A stretch of DNA of 64,000 nt from Prosapia bicincta (lineage: Eukaryota > Arthropoda > Insecta > Hemiptera > Cercopidae): positions 48,636,229-48,700,228 of the forward strand of contig JBAIZL010000002.1 in the NCBI GenBank assembly GCA_036971475.1. Reading direction: 5' to 3'. The translations under genes were made by a program, and so were the position numbers. The stretch's first letter is position 1; each line of letters opens with the position of its first letter. Of the stretch, positions 63,611-64,000 are shown one piece after another. Under the pieces are notes generated by a model. It saw only the letters and a list, made by a program, of their open reading frames with translations. It had not been told where the DNA came from and did not search any database.

Positions 63611-64000
63611 ATTTGTATTTTTATATATATATAATATTACATACGTATTATTGTACTATTACTATTATTATTACTGTTATTATTGTATTACTATACTCCA
63701 AAAAACACATTAATTTATTTGTGTTATTTGTTAAATAGCCGTTTAAAATAAATATTGGCTGAACTTTTAATCAAATTAAAGGAAAAAGTCTAAAAAATGT
63801 TTTCAAACTGTAACAAAATAAAGTTTTTTTTTTGAAAAGTTATTTTACACTAAAATATTCAAATTTATTCTTTACAAATCCCCCACATAAGAGTTACAGT
63901 TACAAAAATCATCACACATAATAATAACATAGATTGAATTTGATTTCATATAAATATAAAGTTTGTATTGGACATATTGATTACTCAGCTAAACATTCCA
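63611..64000. other. AT-rich non-coding stretch
   Basis: ATT/TTA-rich simple sequence near 63625-63700, otherwise nothing seen. Confidence 0.55.

Overview
This is a eukaryotic, almost certainly insect, genomic window. It is very AT-rich, has no compact operon-like gene layout, and is full of long (TA)n, (GT/CA)n and (GA)n microsatellites. Its transposons are arthropod-type: mariner, another Tc1/mariner relative, PIF/Harbinger with a MADF gene, an LTR element with gag and protease, a LOA-like non-LTR element with a DUF4780-type ORF1, and RNase H-bearing non-LTR elements. The order cannot be fixed from the sequence. No rRNA or convincing tRNA gene was seen, and no complete host gene.

Left part (1-20 kb): the 5' half of a broken mariner transposase runs off the left edge. 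A ~173-bp tandem repeat sits against a long (GT)n tract. A young, apparently non-coding LTR element (11838-16135; two 1141-bp LTRs) is inserted in a 125-bp tandem array with a 4-bp target duplication (ATAT). A 1.1-kb internally deleted Harbinger (16833-17918; TSD TAA) keeps the front of its MADF gene and the front of its transposase on opposite strands.

Middle (20-38 kb): mostly AT-rich non-coding DNA with microsatellites, diverged dispersed repeats, a dead Tc1/mariner fragment (35165-35356) and a few short open segments flanked by good splice-like signals (28348-28395, 36077-36211). These may be exons of an unrecognised host gene on the + strand.

The most striking object is the LTR retrotransposon at 38982-46984. 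It has 2.0-kb LTRs that differ by only about two substitutions and one 5-bp indel, a 4-bp target duplication (ATAC), a tRNA-type primer binding site and a polypurine tract. It encodes Gag and a retropepsin, joined by a textbook -1 frameshift signal (A AAA AAC, UAA stop, 9-nt spacer, 13-position stem). A long Lys-rich tail follows the protease, but there is no reverse transcriptase, RNase H or integrase. It therefore looks like a very recent gag-pro insertion mobilised in trans. It splits what looks like a coding exon: a strong 3' splice site at 38897 and one open frame that runs on across the empty site.

Right part (47-64 kb): tandem duplications and microsatellites, then a 4.2-kb RNase H-type non-LTR element with 15-bp target duplications (53166-57386), a LOA-like element cut off inside its reverse transcriptase (about 58480-61866), a possible LTR abutting (TA)n, and the RNase H end of another non-LTR element on the minus strand (62507-63610).
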